This document shows positions 22,194-30,396 of a DNA stretch of 64,000 nucleotides, in pieces. The position numbers were made by a program, and so were the translations under genes. How positions within the stretch are numbered: the first letter of the stretch is position 1; each line of letters opens with the position of its first letter. The stretch covers positions 1 to 64,000 of IMG/VR virus record IMGVR_UViG_3300021599_001395. One strand, given 5' to 3'. Source of the stretch: a virus. The notes under the pieces are model-generated. The model was given only the letters and a program-made list of their open reading frames with translations. It was not told the origin of the DNA and did not search any database.

Positions 22194-22400
22194 TCACCAA
22201 CTTTCGTAGTCTGTTAAATTAATATCTAATTCAGGTACATCATCTCTACCTGCCAATACAATATCTCCTATTCCAGTTGGAATAAACTTAAACCAATAAC
22301 CACCACCCGCCGCACCGAACTTACCCTCATCTACTTTAGGTAAATTCTTTTTCCACTTATTATACTTTTTAATTTGTTTATCGGTAAGTTCAAATATCAT
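22194..22400 (-). CDS. hypothetical protein, 68 aa
   Basis: Starts with a basic helix (LTDKQIKKYNKWKKNLPK) followed by a glycine-rich turn and strands (GGGYWFKFIPTGIGDIVLAG). Common in phages, function unknown. Confidence 0.68.
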   Translation of the reverse strand: MIFELTDKQIKKYNKWKKNLPKVDEGKFGAAGGGYWFKFIPTGIGDIVLAGRDDVPELDINLTDYESW

Positions 22401-22422
22401 AGTATATGAATTTAATATAAAA

Positions 22423-22986
22423 TCATTTATCTAATTTAACTTTTATTTTATTACAATCTTTACTTCTTAAATGTACAGACGAATCAACAGTAATTGAACT
22501 TCTGTCGGGATCCGATTTCCAAAATTCATGTCTTATTACCTGATGAATATCATAGGCGACCCTACAACTTTCATCTACATCTGGACTATATATGCCGTAA
22601 CTTCCGTTATTGGGGATTTCTTCTTGGAGAAGCACATTTCTTCCTTGATTAAGAATTCTTTCTGCCTTGTCTCTTATATCGTGATATAAACCATAATCAA
22701 TAGATAATTTAATATTCTCAACATCAGTCCATTCTCTAATCTCTTCTCCATTTCCCCAACTTCCCTTTGTTTTAATATACCCATCACCAATTTCAACAAC
22801 ATCACCTCTTTCTGTTCTATCACCGACTTCTAATTTCTTTTTTGGTCTGAGTTTGTCGGCCAATATTCTTTCGTATGTGGGATGTTCTTTGATTGCCCAC
22901 ATTTGTCCGATACCAACTCTTGAATAAAAATCAAGCGCTTTTTGTATGAGTTGTAATTGTTCGTTGGTTACAGTTAATGTTGCCAT
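22423..22986 (-). CDS. conserved phage protein, 187 aa
   Basis: Opening LTVTNEQLQLIQKALDFYSR and VGIGQMWAIKEHP are frequent in Bacteroidota phage proteins. The middle is a short beta-barrel region, and the C-terminal half has YDIHQVIRHEFWKSD. No enzymatic motif is established; it may be a nucleotide- or DNA-related accessory factor. Confidence 0.72.
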   Translation of the reverse strand: MATLTVTNEQLQLIQKALDFYSRVGIGQMWAIKEHPTYERILADKLRPKKKLEVGDRTERGDVVEIGDGYIKTKGSWGNGEEIREWTDVENIKLSIDYGLYHDIRDKAERILNQGRNVLLQEEIPNNGSYGIYSPDVDESCRVAYDIHQVIRHEFWKSDPDRSSITVDSSVHLRSKDCNKIKVKLDK

Positions 22987-23015
22987 GGTTTATTTTTTGC
23001 CTTCTGATTTTTCTT

Positions 23016-23915
23016 TTATTTTTTTATATTTTCATAATTTTTAACAAAAAAATCTATTGTTTCGTTCAATCCATCTTCTATATTAGTGAACTTAAAATCT
23101 TTTAATATTTTTTTTAGTTTTGTGTTATCAGATGGTTTTCTAAACTGACCGCTAGGTTTTGTTTTATCCCATCTTATTTCTTTTTTATATCCCATTATCT
23201 TTGTCACCAAATTTGCAACTTCTTTTATTGATATTTCTTCAGAGTTAGATAATATTATCGGTTCTGTTTTATTATATTCGTTTAATAACCTATCACATAT
23301 ATTGGATACATCTCTAGAAAATATGAACTCTCTTAAAGATTTACCGTCTCCCCATAATTCTAAAATTGTATCGTATTTTATAGATAAATAACATTTATGA
23401 ATTATTGCAGGTAAAACATGACCATTTTCTAAATTATAATTGTCTTTTGGTCCATAAACATTTGTTGGGATTACACAAAAATATTTTGTACCATATTGTT
23501 GATTATATGACTTTATTTGAATATCTGACATTCTTTTTGAATACGCATATGCGTCATTTGAATGATGTGGTGGACCAAAATGTATTTTTTCCTCAATCAA
23601 TGGATATTCAATATCATCGGGGAAAACACAAGTTGACAAAAAAGCAATTAACTTTTTAACGTTAAATTCTTTTGCGTAATGAATAACATTTGTATTCATT
23701 ATTATATTTTGATAGAAAAAATCGCCTTTATGTCTCATATTAGAAAGAACTCCTCCGACTTTAGCCGCAGTATGAATAACATAATCTGGTGTATGTTTTT
23801 CGTACATTAATTTCACTTGGTTAGAATCGGTAAGATCGAATTCTTTTCTACTTATTTTTGTTCCTTCTTTGAATTCACTGGCAATCAAACCATTTCCTGT
23901 TATTAATTTTTTCAT
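23016..23915 (-). CDS. fcl: GDP-L-fucose synthase
   Basis: A 299-residue SDR enzyme: N-terminal nucleotide loop ITGNGLIASEF (a variant of GxxGxxG), catalytic FLSTCVFP (S94/T95, C96), YxxxK as YAYSKRM (Tyr123, Lys127) and TNVYGPKDNY. It performs the epimerase-reductase step from GDP-4-keto-6-deoxymannose to GDP-L-fucose with NADPH. It overlaps gmd by 4 bp, forming a two-step pathway. The product would feed the glycosyltransferases at 50-59 kb. Phage origin by transfer from a host locus is likely. Confidence 0.92.
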   Translation of the reverse strand: MKKLITGNGLIASEFKEGTKISRKEFDLTDSNQVKLMYEKHTPDYVIHTAAKVGGVLSNMRHKGDFFYQNIIMNTNVIHYAKEFNVKKLIAFLSTCVFPDDIEYPLIEEKIHFGPPHHSNDAYAYSKRMSDIQIKSYNQQYGTKYFCVIPTNVYGPKDNYNLENGHVLPAIIHKCYLSIKYDTILELWGDGKSLREFIFSRDVSNICDRLLNEYNKTEPIILSNSEEISIKEVANLVTKIMGYKKEIRWDKTKPSGQFRKPSDNTKLKKILKDFKFTNIEDGLNETIDFFVKNYENIKK

Positions 23916-24880
23916 TTATAATAATTTAACCAATAGTCTATCATCTCGTCGAGCATTGTTTCAAAAGTGTATTCATTATCCCATTTAGTTATATCTCTAA
24001 GTTTTGTTGAATCTCCTTTAAGGTCCTCTAATTCTTCTGGTCTAAAATATTTCTGATCTTGTTCCACATATTTCTTCCAATCTAAACCTAATTTTGAAAA
24101 TACATATTCACATAGATCCCTAACTGAATGTGATATACCTGTTGAGCAAACAAAATCATCTGATTTATCTAATTGTAAAATCATCCACATTGCTTTAACA
24201 TAATCTTTAGCGTGGCCCCAATCTCTTGTTGCCTCTAAATTACCTAATTTTAATTTATTAGATAATCCAAGTTTTATTTTAACAGCTTCTTTACAAACTT
24301 TGTTTGTTACAAAATTGGTTCCCCTTCTTGGTGATTCGTGATTAAATAATATCCCATTTGATATGAACATGTTATATGAGTTCCTATAATTCCTTGAAAT
24401 ATTATAAGAAAAAACTTTTGCACATCCATATGGTGAAACGGGATTCATTGGTGTTGTTTCTCTTTGAAAACCATCGGAATCAATACTATTGCCGAACATC
24501 TCCGAAGAAGAGGCTTGGTATATTTTTGTGTCAGGTTTAATTAACCTAACCGCTTCAAGTAGATTTAACGTTCCTAAACCCGTGACTTGTGATGTATATA
24601 TTGGTTGATCAAAAGATATTCTGACATGTGATTGTGCCGCCAAATTATATATTTCATCTGGTTGTATTTTTTGAATCACATAAATCAAAGATGATAAATC
24701 GGTCATGTCCGCATAGAATAACGTAATCTTATCGTAAATGTTATCTAATCTATACGTTTGATTTTCAGCAACAGAATTTCTTTTTAATATCCCATAAACT
24801 TTATATTTTTTTTGAATTAAAAATTCCGATAAATAAGATCCGTCTTGCCCATTTATTCCGGTTATTAGTGCTTTCTTCAT
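23912..24880 (-). CDS. gmd: GDP-mannose 4,6-dehydratase
   Basis: A 322-residue extended SDR: ITGINGQDGSYL (6-17), SSSEMFG (124-130), catalytic YGCAK (Tyr151, Lys155) and the family stretch TRDWGHAKDYVKAMW. It converts GDP-D-mannose to GDP-4-keto-6-deoxymannose, the first step to GDP-fucose or related sugars. Length is slightly below the usual 340-370, but all motifs are present. It is coupled to fcl by a 4 bp overlap. Confidence 0.94.
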   Translation of the reverse strand: MKKALITGINGQDGSYLSEFLIQKKYKVYGILKRNSVAENQTYRLDNIYDKITLFYADMTDLSSLIYVIQKIQPDEIYNLAAQSHVRISFDQPIYTSQVTGLGTLNLLEAVRLIKPDTKIYQASSSEMFGNSIDSDGFQRETTPMNPVSPYGCAKVFSYNISRNYRNSYNMFISNGILFNHESPRRGTNFVTNKVCKEAVKIKLGLSNKLKLGNLEATRDWGHAKDYVKAMWMILQLDKSDDFVCSTGISHSVRDLCEYVFSKLGLDWKKYVEQDQKYFRPEELEDLKGDSTKLRDITKWDNEYTFETMLDEMIDYWLNYYK

Positions 24881-24891
24881 TTATTTTATTT

Positions 24892-25419
24892 TTATGCTTC
24901 ATTAGTTGAAATTATACCATTACTTGCTAACATTATTCTACGAATATTTGTTGGTTGTAGTTTGTATTCTGGTCTTCTTGCTTGTGATAATCTAGATTTT
25001 GCAATTCTTGAAACACAAACTTTGTTTCCTTGATTACCACCAAGAACATGATATGCAGTTTCATCTTCTCCAACGTAGAAACCAACATGACCACCACTTT
25101 TTCTTGTGAATGTTAAGATGTCCCCTAACATAGGTGTTTGTACTCTAACACCAAACTTATTCCAATTTAAAGCCCATAGTGGACCTTCGACAACAGGTCT
25201 AGCGGCCCTGTGGATAACAATTGCAACATATAATCCACACCATGGAATTTCATCTGATTTATAGACGTTATCTAATCCAACTTCTTTTGCCCATCCCATG
25301 ATGACCGGATTGTGTTTAGGACCAACAATTTCTGTTACACCATACAATTCAACTGCCTTTAATAAATGTCTTGGTGCAGGTTCCTGTACTAACCAACGAT
25401 AAGATTTTGAAATATTCAT
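24892..25419 (-). CDS. TIGR02594-type cell-wall hydrolase (CHAP-like), putative endolysin
   Basis: A 175-residue protein of the size of this family. The catalytic cysteine is in EIPWCGLYVA (Cys61), the histidine in SGGHVGFYVGED (His111), followed by YHVLGGNQGNKV. These fit an NlpC/P60-CHAP-like amidase or endopeptidase acting on peptidoglycan. There is no signal peptide, so export would need a holin or use as a virion enzyme. No holin is obvious beside it. Confidence 0.85.
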   Translation of the reverse strand: MNISKSYRWLVQEPAPRHLLKAVELYGVTEIVGPKHNPVIMGWAKEVGLDNVYKSDEIPWCGLYVAIVIHRAARPVVEGPLWALNWNKFGVRVQTPMLGDILTFTRKSGGHVGFYVGEDETAYHVLGGNQGNKVCVSRIAKSRLSQARRPEYKLQPTNIRRIMLASNGIISTNEA

Positions 25420-25468
25420 ATTAAATGTTTTGTTTTAAAATAATGAAAAATTTCTAATTAAACAAATT

Positions 25469-26182
25469 TTAATCAACATTTGATATAATTTCCTTTATTT
25501 TTTTAAGACCCTTGTATTCTAAAATCGAATCGGACATTGAATTAATACTTTCTCTTATTATTTCTTTATGTTCCACCCATATCTGATTCAATGGTGTCAT
25601 TTCAACTCTAACAAAAAATAAACTAATGTTATTACCCATACCAACTGTGGTTTGAACTTCTGTTCTAAAGTATATATCATCAATACTTTCCGGTATGGGT
25701 CTTTCGTATCTTGGGTGTTGACTTAATGAAGATAAGGATGAAAGTGTCCAAACATATCTCCTATATTTTGATCCCTCCCTTGACATTGCTGTCGTTATAT
25801 TATCACTAGACTTTCTTAATCTTTCAGATTCGGGTACTGGTTCATGAATTTGATAAAAGGATTTACCGACAATTTCATCAGGTGAGAACCCACTTGGAAA
25901 ACAAAAACATATTGCAGATAATTTACCATCCTTCATAACCGCAACATCTTCCTCTAACCTAAGTCCAATATCTTTTATATTAAATGAGTTAACACCACAA
26001 TAGTCACCAAGAATACGAACAACACTTTCGTCTTCTTGTTTACATAGATACTTTTCAAGTCTAAATAATTCTTTTTCTTTTTCTCTAATATAACTTTCAC
26101 TAATAACGGGACTAAAAACTTCACCATCGTACTTAACAATATCGGGACCGATGGTGTATTTTGGTTTTACCGGAAATACCAT
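25469..26182 (-). CDS. DUF3445 heme-dependent oxidative N-demethylase-like protein
   Basis: A 237-residue protein. LEEDVAVMKDGKLSAICFCF, then PSGFSPDEIVGKSFYQIHEP and VPESERLRKS, match the core of DUF3445 (alpha-subunit-like domain of heme-dependent oxidative N-demethylases). A C-terminal pattern with YFRTEVQTTVGM and FFVRVEMTPL also fits the fold. The proteins normally bind heme in a PAS-like fold; I cannot verify the ligand residues here. Its role in a phage is unknown. Confidence 0.72.
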   Translation of the reverse strand: MVFPVKPKYTIGPDIVKYDGEVFSPVISESYIREKEKELFRLEKYLCKQEDESVVRILGDYCGVNSFNIKDIGLRLEEDVAVMKDGKLSAICFCFPSGFSPDEIVGKSFYQIHEPVPESERLRKSSDNITTAMSREGSKYRRYVWTLSSLSSLSQHPRYERPIPESIDDIYFRTEVQTTVGMGNNISLFFVRVEMTPLNQIWVEHKEIIRESINSMSDSILEYKGLKKIKEIISNVD

Positions 26183-26192
26183 GTAAATTATT

Positions 26193-26315
26193 TTATCTTA
26201 AACGATTCTTACCACATTTCATTCCACCTTTCTGTGATGCTTGATATGGTGTAAGATTCCTACCACAAGAAATTAATAATGTGGTTATGAGAAGGGTTAA
26301 TAATATTTTTTTCAT
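26193..26315 (-). CDS. predicted tiny lipoprotein, 40 aa
   Basis: MKKILLTLLITTLLISCGRN carries a lipobox LISC with Cys17. The mature part is only 24 residues, ending KCGKNRLR, with a second cysteine. Likely a peptide anchored in the envelope. Overlaps the upstream gene by 4 bp. Confidence 0.66.
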   Translation of the reverse strand: MKKILLTLLITTLLISCGRNLTPYQASQKGGMKCGKNRLR

Positions 26316-26494
26316 TTTTTACTAATTTTTATAATTTGGATCTCTTTCACGTTGGATCCAATATTACCTGTTGCCCTGATTTTTCTTTCCGCTTCGGAAC
26401 TTGAATCAGATTCCATAATTAATGTTGTTCCTTGTGATAATTTACTATTGTTCGCATAAACTAAATAGTAAGTAACTTCATAATGATTTGCCAT
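26312..26494 (-). CDS. hypothetical protein, 60 aa
   Basis: Beta-strand-rich start (HYEVTYYLVYANNSK) with a helix SSSEAERKIRATG, the pattern of a small ferredoxin-like fold. CAAAGATA (minus TATCTTTG) lies 20 bp upstream, a -7-like element without a clear -33. Confidence 0.64.
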   Translation of the reverse strand: MANHYEVTYYLVYANNSKLSQGTTLIMESDSSSEAERKIRATGNIGSNVKEIQIIKISKK

Positions 26495-26529
26495 AATTTC
26501 TTATTTATTTCAACAAAGATAAGGTTATT

Positions 26530-27162
26530 TTATTTAATAATCTTAAATAAATGATAATCGTATGTTTTATTTTCTATATATACAGAAATAAAATTCATTC
26601 CCCTTACTAAGAAATCATTTAAATTAATTTCATATTGTTTTTTAACCCAACATCTGTGTTTAAACAATATTCTACCGACACCATCATAAATGATTGTTAT
26701 TTGATTATCAGATAAATTACCAAAATCACTTTTTAGTATACCACCGACAAACGATACTTTGTATGTACTTGATGATCTAATTGGTTTTATCACATTAGTT
26801 TCATTAAGAGATAGGACAACTAAACTCGTGTTAATTTCTAACCAACCCATATCTGGTCTAGTTATACAAGCTGTTTCGGCTTTAGCTCTAAATAATATGT
26901 TTATATTAGTTGGTCGTGCAACATATACTGTTTCACATTCTAATGCTCTAACTATTATATCAATAGCAGAATCTTGATCAGCTTTTGTTCTAATTCTTGC
27001 TTCACAATCTTGTTTGTTACACACTATAAAAGTGTGTTGTTCATTAGAATATCCTAAATAGTTTATTCTAATTACATTATTTTCAAAAAACTGACCTCCG
27101 TTTTGGGAGAAAGAAAAATTTGATATTAATAGTAATAAAAATGTAATTAAATGTGTTTTCAT
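26530..27162 (-). CDS. exported protein with type IX sorting-domain-like C-terminus
   Basis: A 210-residue protein. Residues 1-20 (MKTHLITFLLLLISNFSFSQ) form a Sec signal peptide. The C-terminal ~60 residues, with ITIIYDGVGRILFKH, INLNDFLVRGMNFI and the end YHLFKIIK, follow the pattern of type A T9SS C-terminal sorting domains (VYDxxGR...L..L..G.Y...I......KIIK). The middle is beta-rich with six cysteines. If genuine, the phage would use the host type IX system to display or secrete it. Confidence 0.7.
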   Translation of the reverse strand: MKTHLITFLLLLISNFSFSQNGGQFFENNVIRINYLGYSNEQHTFIVCNKQDCEARIRTKADQDSAIDIIVRALECETVYVARPTNINILFRAKAETACITRPDMGWLEINTSLVVLSLNETNVIKPIRSSSTYKVSFVGGILKSDFGNLSDNQITIIYDGVGRILFKHRCWVKKQYEINLNDFLVRGMNFISVYIENKTYDYHLFKIIK

Positions 27163-27193
27163 ATTAAAGGTATATACTATATATATATCTTAA

Positions 27194-27358
27194 TTATTCA
27201 TTTTCGTAAGGATCGGGTGCACAAATATACTTTCTCCACCACCTACCAAATTTCGTGTCTTCATTGTTAGCAACATATACCTCACCAACAATCAAACCAA
27301 ATAAAAAAATGAATGAAATTACACATAAAATGAAAAAAATGACAAGACTTTTTAACAT
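27194..27358 (-). CDS. single-span membrane protein, 54 aa
   Basis: MLKSLVIFFILCVISFIFLF is followed by GLIVGEVYVANN and a soluble tail KFGRWWRKYICAPDP. Hydrophobic N-terminal anchor and short cytoplasmic or periplasmic tail. Function unknown. Confidence 0.62.
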   Translation of the reverse strand: MLKSLVIFFILCVISFIFLFGLIVGEVYVANNEDTKFGRWWRKYICAPDPYENE

Positions 27359-27419
27359 AAAAATAATTTTAATCCGAAGTTAATAAATATTTTCAATAAA
27401 AAAAAATATTTATTTAGAT

Positions 27420-28244
27420 ATGAAACTATTAAAAACGGTATACGATATATTATTATTAGAATATAGTGAAAAATTAATTGGGGGTCTTGTAAATAAATTT
27501 ACAGAGGAAAAACCCGATTTATCAAGTGAAATTGCTAGATTTTATATAAAAAGATTTAAAGAACTTAAGGATTCCCCAAATATTGGAGAAAAGGACATAA
27601 CAAGGTATTCTTGGAATGAATTGGAAAAAGTGGTCGATAGTAACCAAAAAAGAAAAATAAAAACAGGTAAAATTGATTTAACATCAGATGACCCAAATTT
27701 AATCTACAATAATAATGGTATTAGATTATATAAGTCAAATACATTAGAATCATGTGTAAAATATGGTGCGGGTTATAGATTTTGTATATCATCAAGAGGT
27801 TTAAAGAATCAATATCATGAATATAGGGTACATAAAGGAGGTACGATATATTTCATTTTCAACGATAATTTACCAAAAGAAATGGATGATCAAAGTAATT
27901 TTGGTGATCCGAGACATGTAATGGTTATTATTGTTTATAAAAACAAATACACAGTAACCGACGCCACAAATAGACAGGAAGAAGAATATTATAATTTAGA
28001 GGATATGGTTAAAAAATATCCTTGGATTGGTGAGATAAAAAATTATCTTGTTGAGGTTAAACCAAAAAACTTCGACACCGAATTAATGAATTTAAAAAGA
28101 AATTACGAAAAAGATAAAAGAGAAATCGAATCTCAGTTACAAAATGATCCGACCAACAACGAACTAATTTTTAAATTAGATGACTTAACAAAAAACTTTA
28201 GATCTGAAGTTCAAAAATTAAGAATTGAATTTAATAAATTTTAA
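27420..28244 (+). CDS. phage protein with CVKYG..YRFCIS domain and capsid-targeting-like N-terminus
   Basis: A 274-residue protein on the plus strand among minus genes. The N-terminus MKLLKTVYDILLLEYSEK has an amphipathic stretch ending LLE (12-14). Residues 100-180 carry ESCVKYGAGYRFCISSRG, GGTIYFIFNDN and YTVTDATNRQ, the same order (Cys motif, aromatic, IYFI, positive strand) as the 30396 gene and, more loosely, the PcfJ-like genes. A coiled coil ends the protein. ATATTTATTTAG stands just before the start. Function unknown. Confidence 0.68.
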   Translation: MKLLKTVYDILLLEYSEKLIGGLVNKFTEEKPDLSSEIARFYIKRFKELKDSPNIGEKDITRYSWNELEKVVDSNQKRKIKTGKIDLTSDDPNLIYNNNGIRLYKSNTLESCVKYGAGYRFCISSRGLKNQYHEYRVHKGGTIYFIFNDNLPKEMDDQSNFGDPRHVMVIIVYKNKYTVTDATNRQEEEYYNLEDMVKKYPWIGEIKNYLVEVKPKNFDTELMNLKRNYEKDKREIESQLQNDPTNNELIFKLDDLTKNFRSEVQKLRIEFNKF

Positions 28245-28384
28245 TTTTTTCTTTTCGGTGGATTAAAGTTTCTTCTTAACCATTCAATCAATGGAATTGC
28301 GTCTGTAAATGGGCCACCGAATGGTGGGTAATTTTCATTAGAATATTCCTCATAAATTTCATCCCATTTTTCATTTGATATCAT
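28241..28384 (-). CDS. hypothetical phage protein, 47 aa
   Basis: Start 28384 (MISNEKWDEIYEEY) limits the overlap with the upstream gene to 14 bp; a longer version begins 45 bp earlier. FTDAIPLIEWLRRNFNPPKR at the C-terminus recurs in uncharacterised phage proteins. Its 3' end overlaps the convergent plus-strand gene by 4 bp. Confidence 0.66.
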   Translation of the reverse strand: MISNEKWDEIYEEYSNENYPPFGGPFTDAIPLIEWLRRNFNPPKRKN

Positions 28385-28595
28385 AACCAATTCTTTGTAA
28401 TATTTTCGCCCTGTATAAAGTTTGATCACTTAAATAAATTTTAATGATGTCGAAAATAACATTGGAACCTATATCTGATTCTAAACAATAAAGTTCATCT
28501 TCTGGATGAAGTTGTATTTCATTTTTTGTTTTGTCTTTAATTGATTCGTATTTTACAAACCAATTTTGATCTTTTTTAATTAACAAACCGACCAT
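28371..28595 (-). CDS. hypothetical phage protein, 74 aa
   Basis: GLLIKKDQNWFVKYESI and EIQLHPEDE resemble a small beta-barrel-type phage family (W.V.Y...LHPED). Function unknown. Confidence 0.68.
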   Translation of the reverse strand: MVGLLIKKDQNWFVKYESIKDKTKNEIQLHPEDELYCLESDIGSNVIFDIIKIYLSDQTLYRAKILQRIGYDIK

Positions 28596-28596
28596 A

Positions 28597-28875
28597 TTAT
28601 TTATATATTTTTACCGCATACATTTGACCTCTTCTATGATAATGAGTTATTGATATGGCATATATCTCAGGTTGATCAACAATGTAAATCATATTATCAA
28701 CCCTATCATTACTTAAAATATGGTAATTTTCGTTTATTTCTTTATAGTATCCAATTTCATTATCACCCGTAATATCTAAACTATCTTTACTTAATTCCTG
28801 ATAAGTTTGAATGTTATCTAAATTAGGTTTAAATATGTCTTCGGGTAAATAGGAAAACACCTCTTGTATTGTCAT
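28597..28875 (-). CDS. hypothetical protein, 92 aa
   Basis: Helical N-terminus (TIQEVFSYLPEDIFK) and a beta-rich C-terminus ending HHYHRRGQMYAVKIYK-like. No family recognised. Overlaps the upstream gene by 4 bp. Confidence 0.64.
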   Translation of the reverse strand: MTIQEVFSYLPEDIFKPNLDNIQTYQELSKDSLDITGDNEIGYYKEINENYHILSNDRVDNMIYIVDQPEIYAISITHYHRRGQMYAVKIYK

Positions 28876-29159
28876 ATTTTTGCTTTTTTATAAACAAGTT
28901 TTATTGTGTCACCAATTTTATAAATATCTCTTCTTGTTGTTGTAAACTTGAAATCACAATCTGTGATATACACATATTTTGGTTCGATGTCCATTACAGA
29001 TACTTGTGGTAATCTATAAAACGTATCTATAATACAATTCTCCACACGGTCACCCTCTTCAATTTTTGGTGGATCAACACATCCAACAAATAATATTGCG
29101 AATATTAAAACTGCGATAAACCAAATAATAACAATGTAAGTAAATAAATTCTTTTTCAT
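28872..29159 (-). CDS. predicted lipoprotein or membrane-anchored protein, 95 aa
   Basis: Long hydrophobic start (YIVIIWFIAVLIFAILFVGC) ending in a lipobox FVGC with Cys27, then a soluble beta-rich domain. The signal is longer than average, so an uncleaved anchor is possible. Located in the envelope by inference. Confidence 0.64.
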   Translation of the reverse strand: MKKNLFTYIVIIWFIAVLIFAILFVGCVDPPKIEEGDRVENCIIDTFYRLPQVSVMDIEPKYVYITDCDFKFTTTRRDIYKIGDTIKLVYKKAKI

Positions 29160-29160
29160 T

Positions 29161-29502
29161 TTATAAAAATATTTGAGTTAAAATTATTAACAGACCCAAG
29201 AATAAACATATATAACTTTTTAATGTTAGAGGTTCGTTAAATATTAAAACACTTAACCATGTGAAAACTATCACACCAATACCAAAACCAATAAGTCTAG
29301 ATGGCCATATTTGTCCATCATAACCATCAATGAGATAATTGGTTGATTTTATAAAAAACCAACCTATCGGGATACTTGACAACAGGACTAACCAAAAATA
29401 CTTTTTATTCCAATCATATTTGTAGGAACATTGTAACTGTAAAAATGTTGCAACTTGCCCGAGTATCCCGTAAAATACACCAAGTATTATTTTATAATTC
29501 AT
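29161..29502 (-). CDS. four-helix membrane protein (SMR/EamA-like)
   Basis: 113 residues with four hydrophobic segments (IILGVFYGILGQV, FWLVLLSSIPIGWFFI, IGFGIGVIVFTWLSVLIF, SYICLFLGLLIILTQI). FNEPLTLKSYICLFLGLLII fits the end of small multidrug resistance/EamA half-transporters. Such phage genes might alter host envelope transport. No substrate can be assigned. Confidence 0.68.
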   Translation of the reverse strand: MNYKIILGVFYGILGQVATFLQLQCSYKYDWNKKYFWLVLLSSIPIGWFFIKSTNYLIDGYDGQIWPSRLIGFGIGVIVFTWLSVLIFNEPLTLKSYICLFLGLLIILTQIFL

Positions 29503-29830
29503 TTGTTATTTTTTCTAACTCTTGGTATGTTTTATTTGTTTCTTCTTTAAGAAAATGTAATTTAGAATGAGATAGATTTTTATATTGCGATAACATATAT
29601 AAAATTGATGAATGATCTCTTCCCGATAATTGTTCGCCAATCTTTTTCAATGTCATTTTATGTTTGTTCTTTAAAAGAACACATATAAACATTCTAACTT
29701 TGACGAGTTCATCTTTTCTTGATTTACTAACAACTTCATTTGGTTCAATCTGAAAGTAATCCGATACTTTATTGATTAAAGAAATCATTTGTTCATCTGT
29801 GAGATTGTTTTTCGGTTTTTTTTGATACAT
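29492..29830 (-). CDS. DnaA domain IV-like DNA-binding protein
   Basis: 112 residues. The helix-turn-helix with signature SGRDHSSILYM (69-79) is that of DnaA domain IV, which binds DnaA boxes; KVRMFICVLLKNKHKMTLKK precedes it as in DnaA. The ATPase part is absent. It could control phage replication or compete with host DnaA at its boxes. Overlaps the SMR-like gene by 11 bp. Confidence 0.83.
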   Translation of the reverse strand: MYQKKPKNNLTDEQMISLINKVSDYFQIEPNEVVSKSRKDELVKVRMFICVLLKNKHKMTLKKIGEQLSGRDHSSILYMLSQYKNLSHSKLHFLKEETNKTYQELEKITNEL

Positions 29831-29847
29831 TTTATTATATTTGGGGA

Positions 29848-30396
29848 TTAAGAATTAAGATATAGTCTGTTATTATTGTAATAAGCAACAGGATTATTTT
29901 CAGCAATTAAACCGTATTCGTTTTTTACTTTTTCGTATATGGTTTCATTACTTTCATTTATACATTCCGCTAATATATGACAAAATCCGTAATTAGATTC
30001 ATCAACAACATCTTGTCCCATTCCAGGTAGACCACAATAATTTGCTTCTCCAACTTCAGATATAAACATTCCAGAATAAAACCCTTTTAGATCATACCTA
30101 TCAACAAACATATCGGCATTACACCAAATGAAAACACTATTGTCTTTTTTCTCTAACAATGGAACCATTGTGTGATCAATTATAAATCCATGTGTGTCTT
30201 TAAATTGACCTACGGAGAACAAACCACCTGGTGATCCATGACCCATCATCATGACCCTATCATGTTGTTCAATTAATTCTCTTAAATCTTCTTTACTAAT
30301 ACCACCAGTTATAACTGTTTTATTCGGTATTGGTGTGTATACAATATCTAAAAATGATGTTGTATCGTCTTTTGGATGTACTATTAATGTTTTCAT
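29848..30396 (-). CDS. caspase-like (clan CD) protein with His-Cys dyad
   Basis: A 182-residue protein. RVMMMGHGSPGGLFSV (His53) and FIWCNADMFVDRYDLKG (Cys92) give a His before Cys in the order and spacing of caspase-like peptidases, after strands and helices typical of the fold. GFYSGMFISEVGEANY follows. The same GHGSPxGL..IWCNAD pattern occurs in other Bacteroidota phage proteins. Proteolytic activity is inferred from the dyad only. Confidence 0.66.
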   Translation of the reverse strand: MKTLIVHPKDDTTSFLDIVYTPIPNKTVITGGISKEDLRELIEQHDRVMMMGHGSPGGLFSVGQFKDTHGFIIDHTMVPLLEKKDNSVFIWCNADMFVDRYDLKGFYSGMFISEVGEANYCGLPGMGQDVVDESNYGFCHILAECINESNETIYEKVKNEYGLIAENNPVAYYNNNRLYLNS

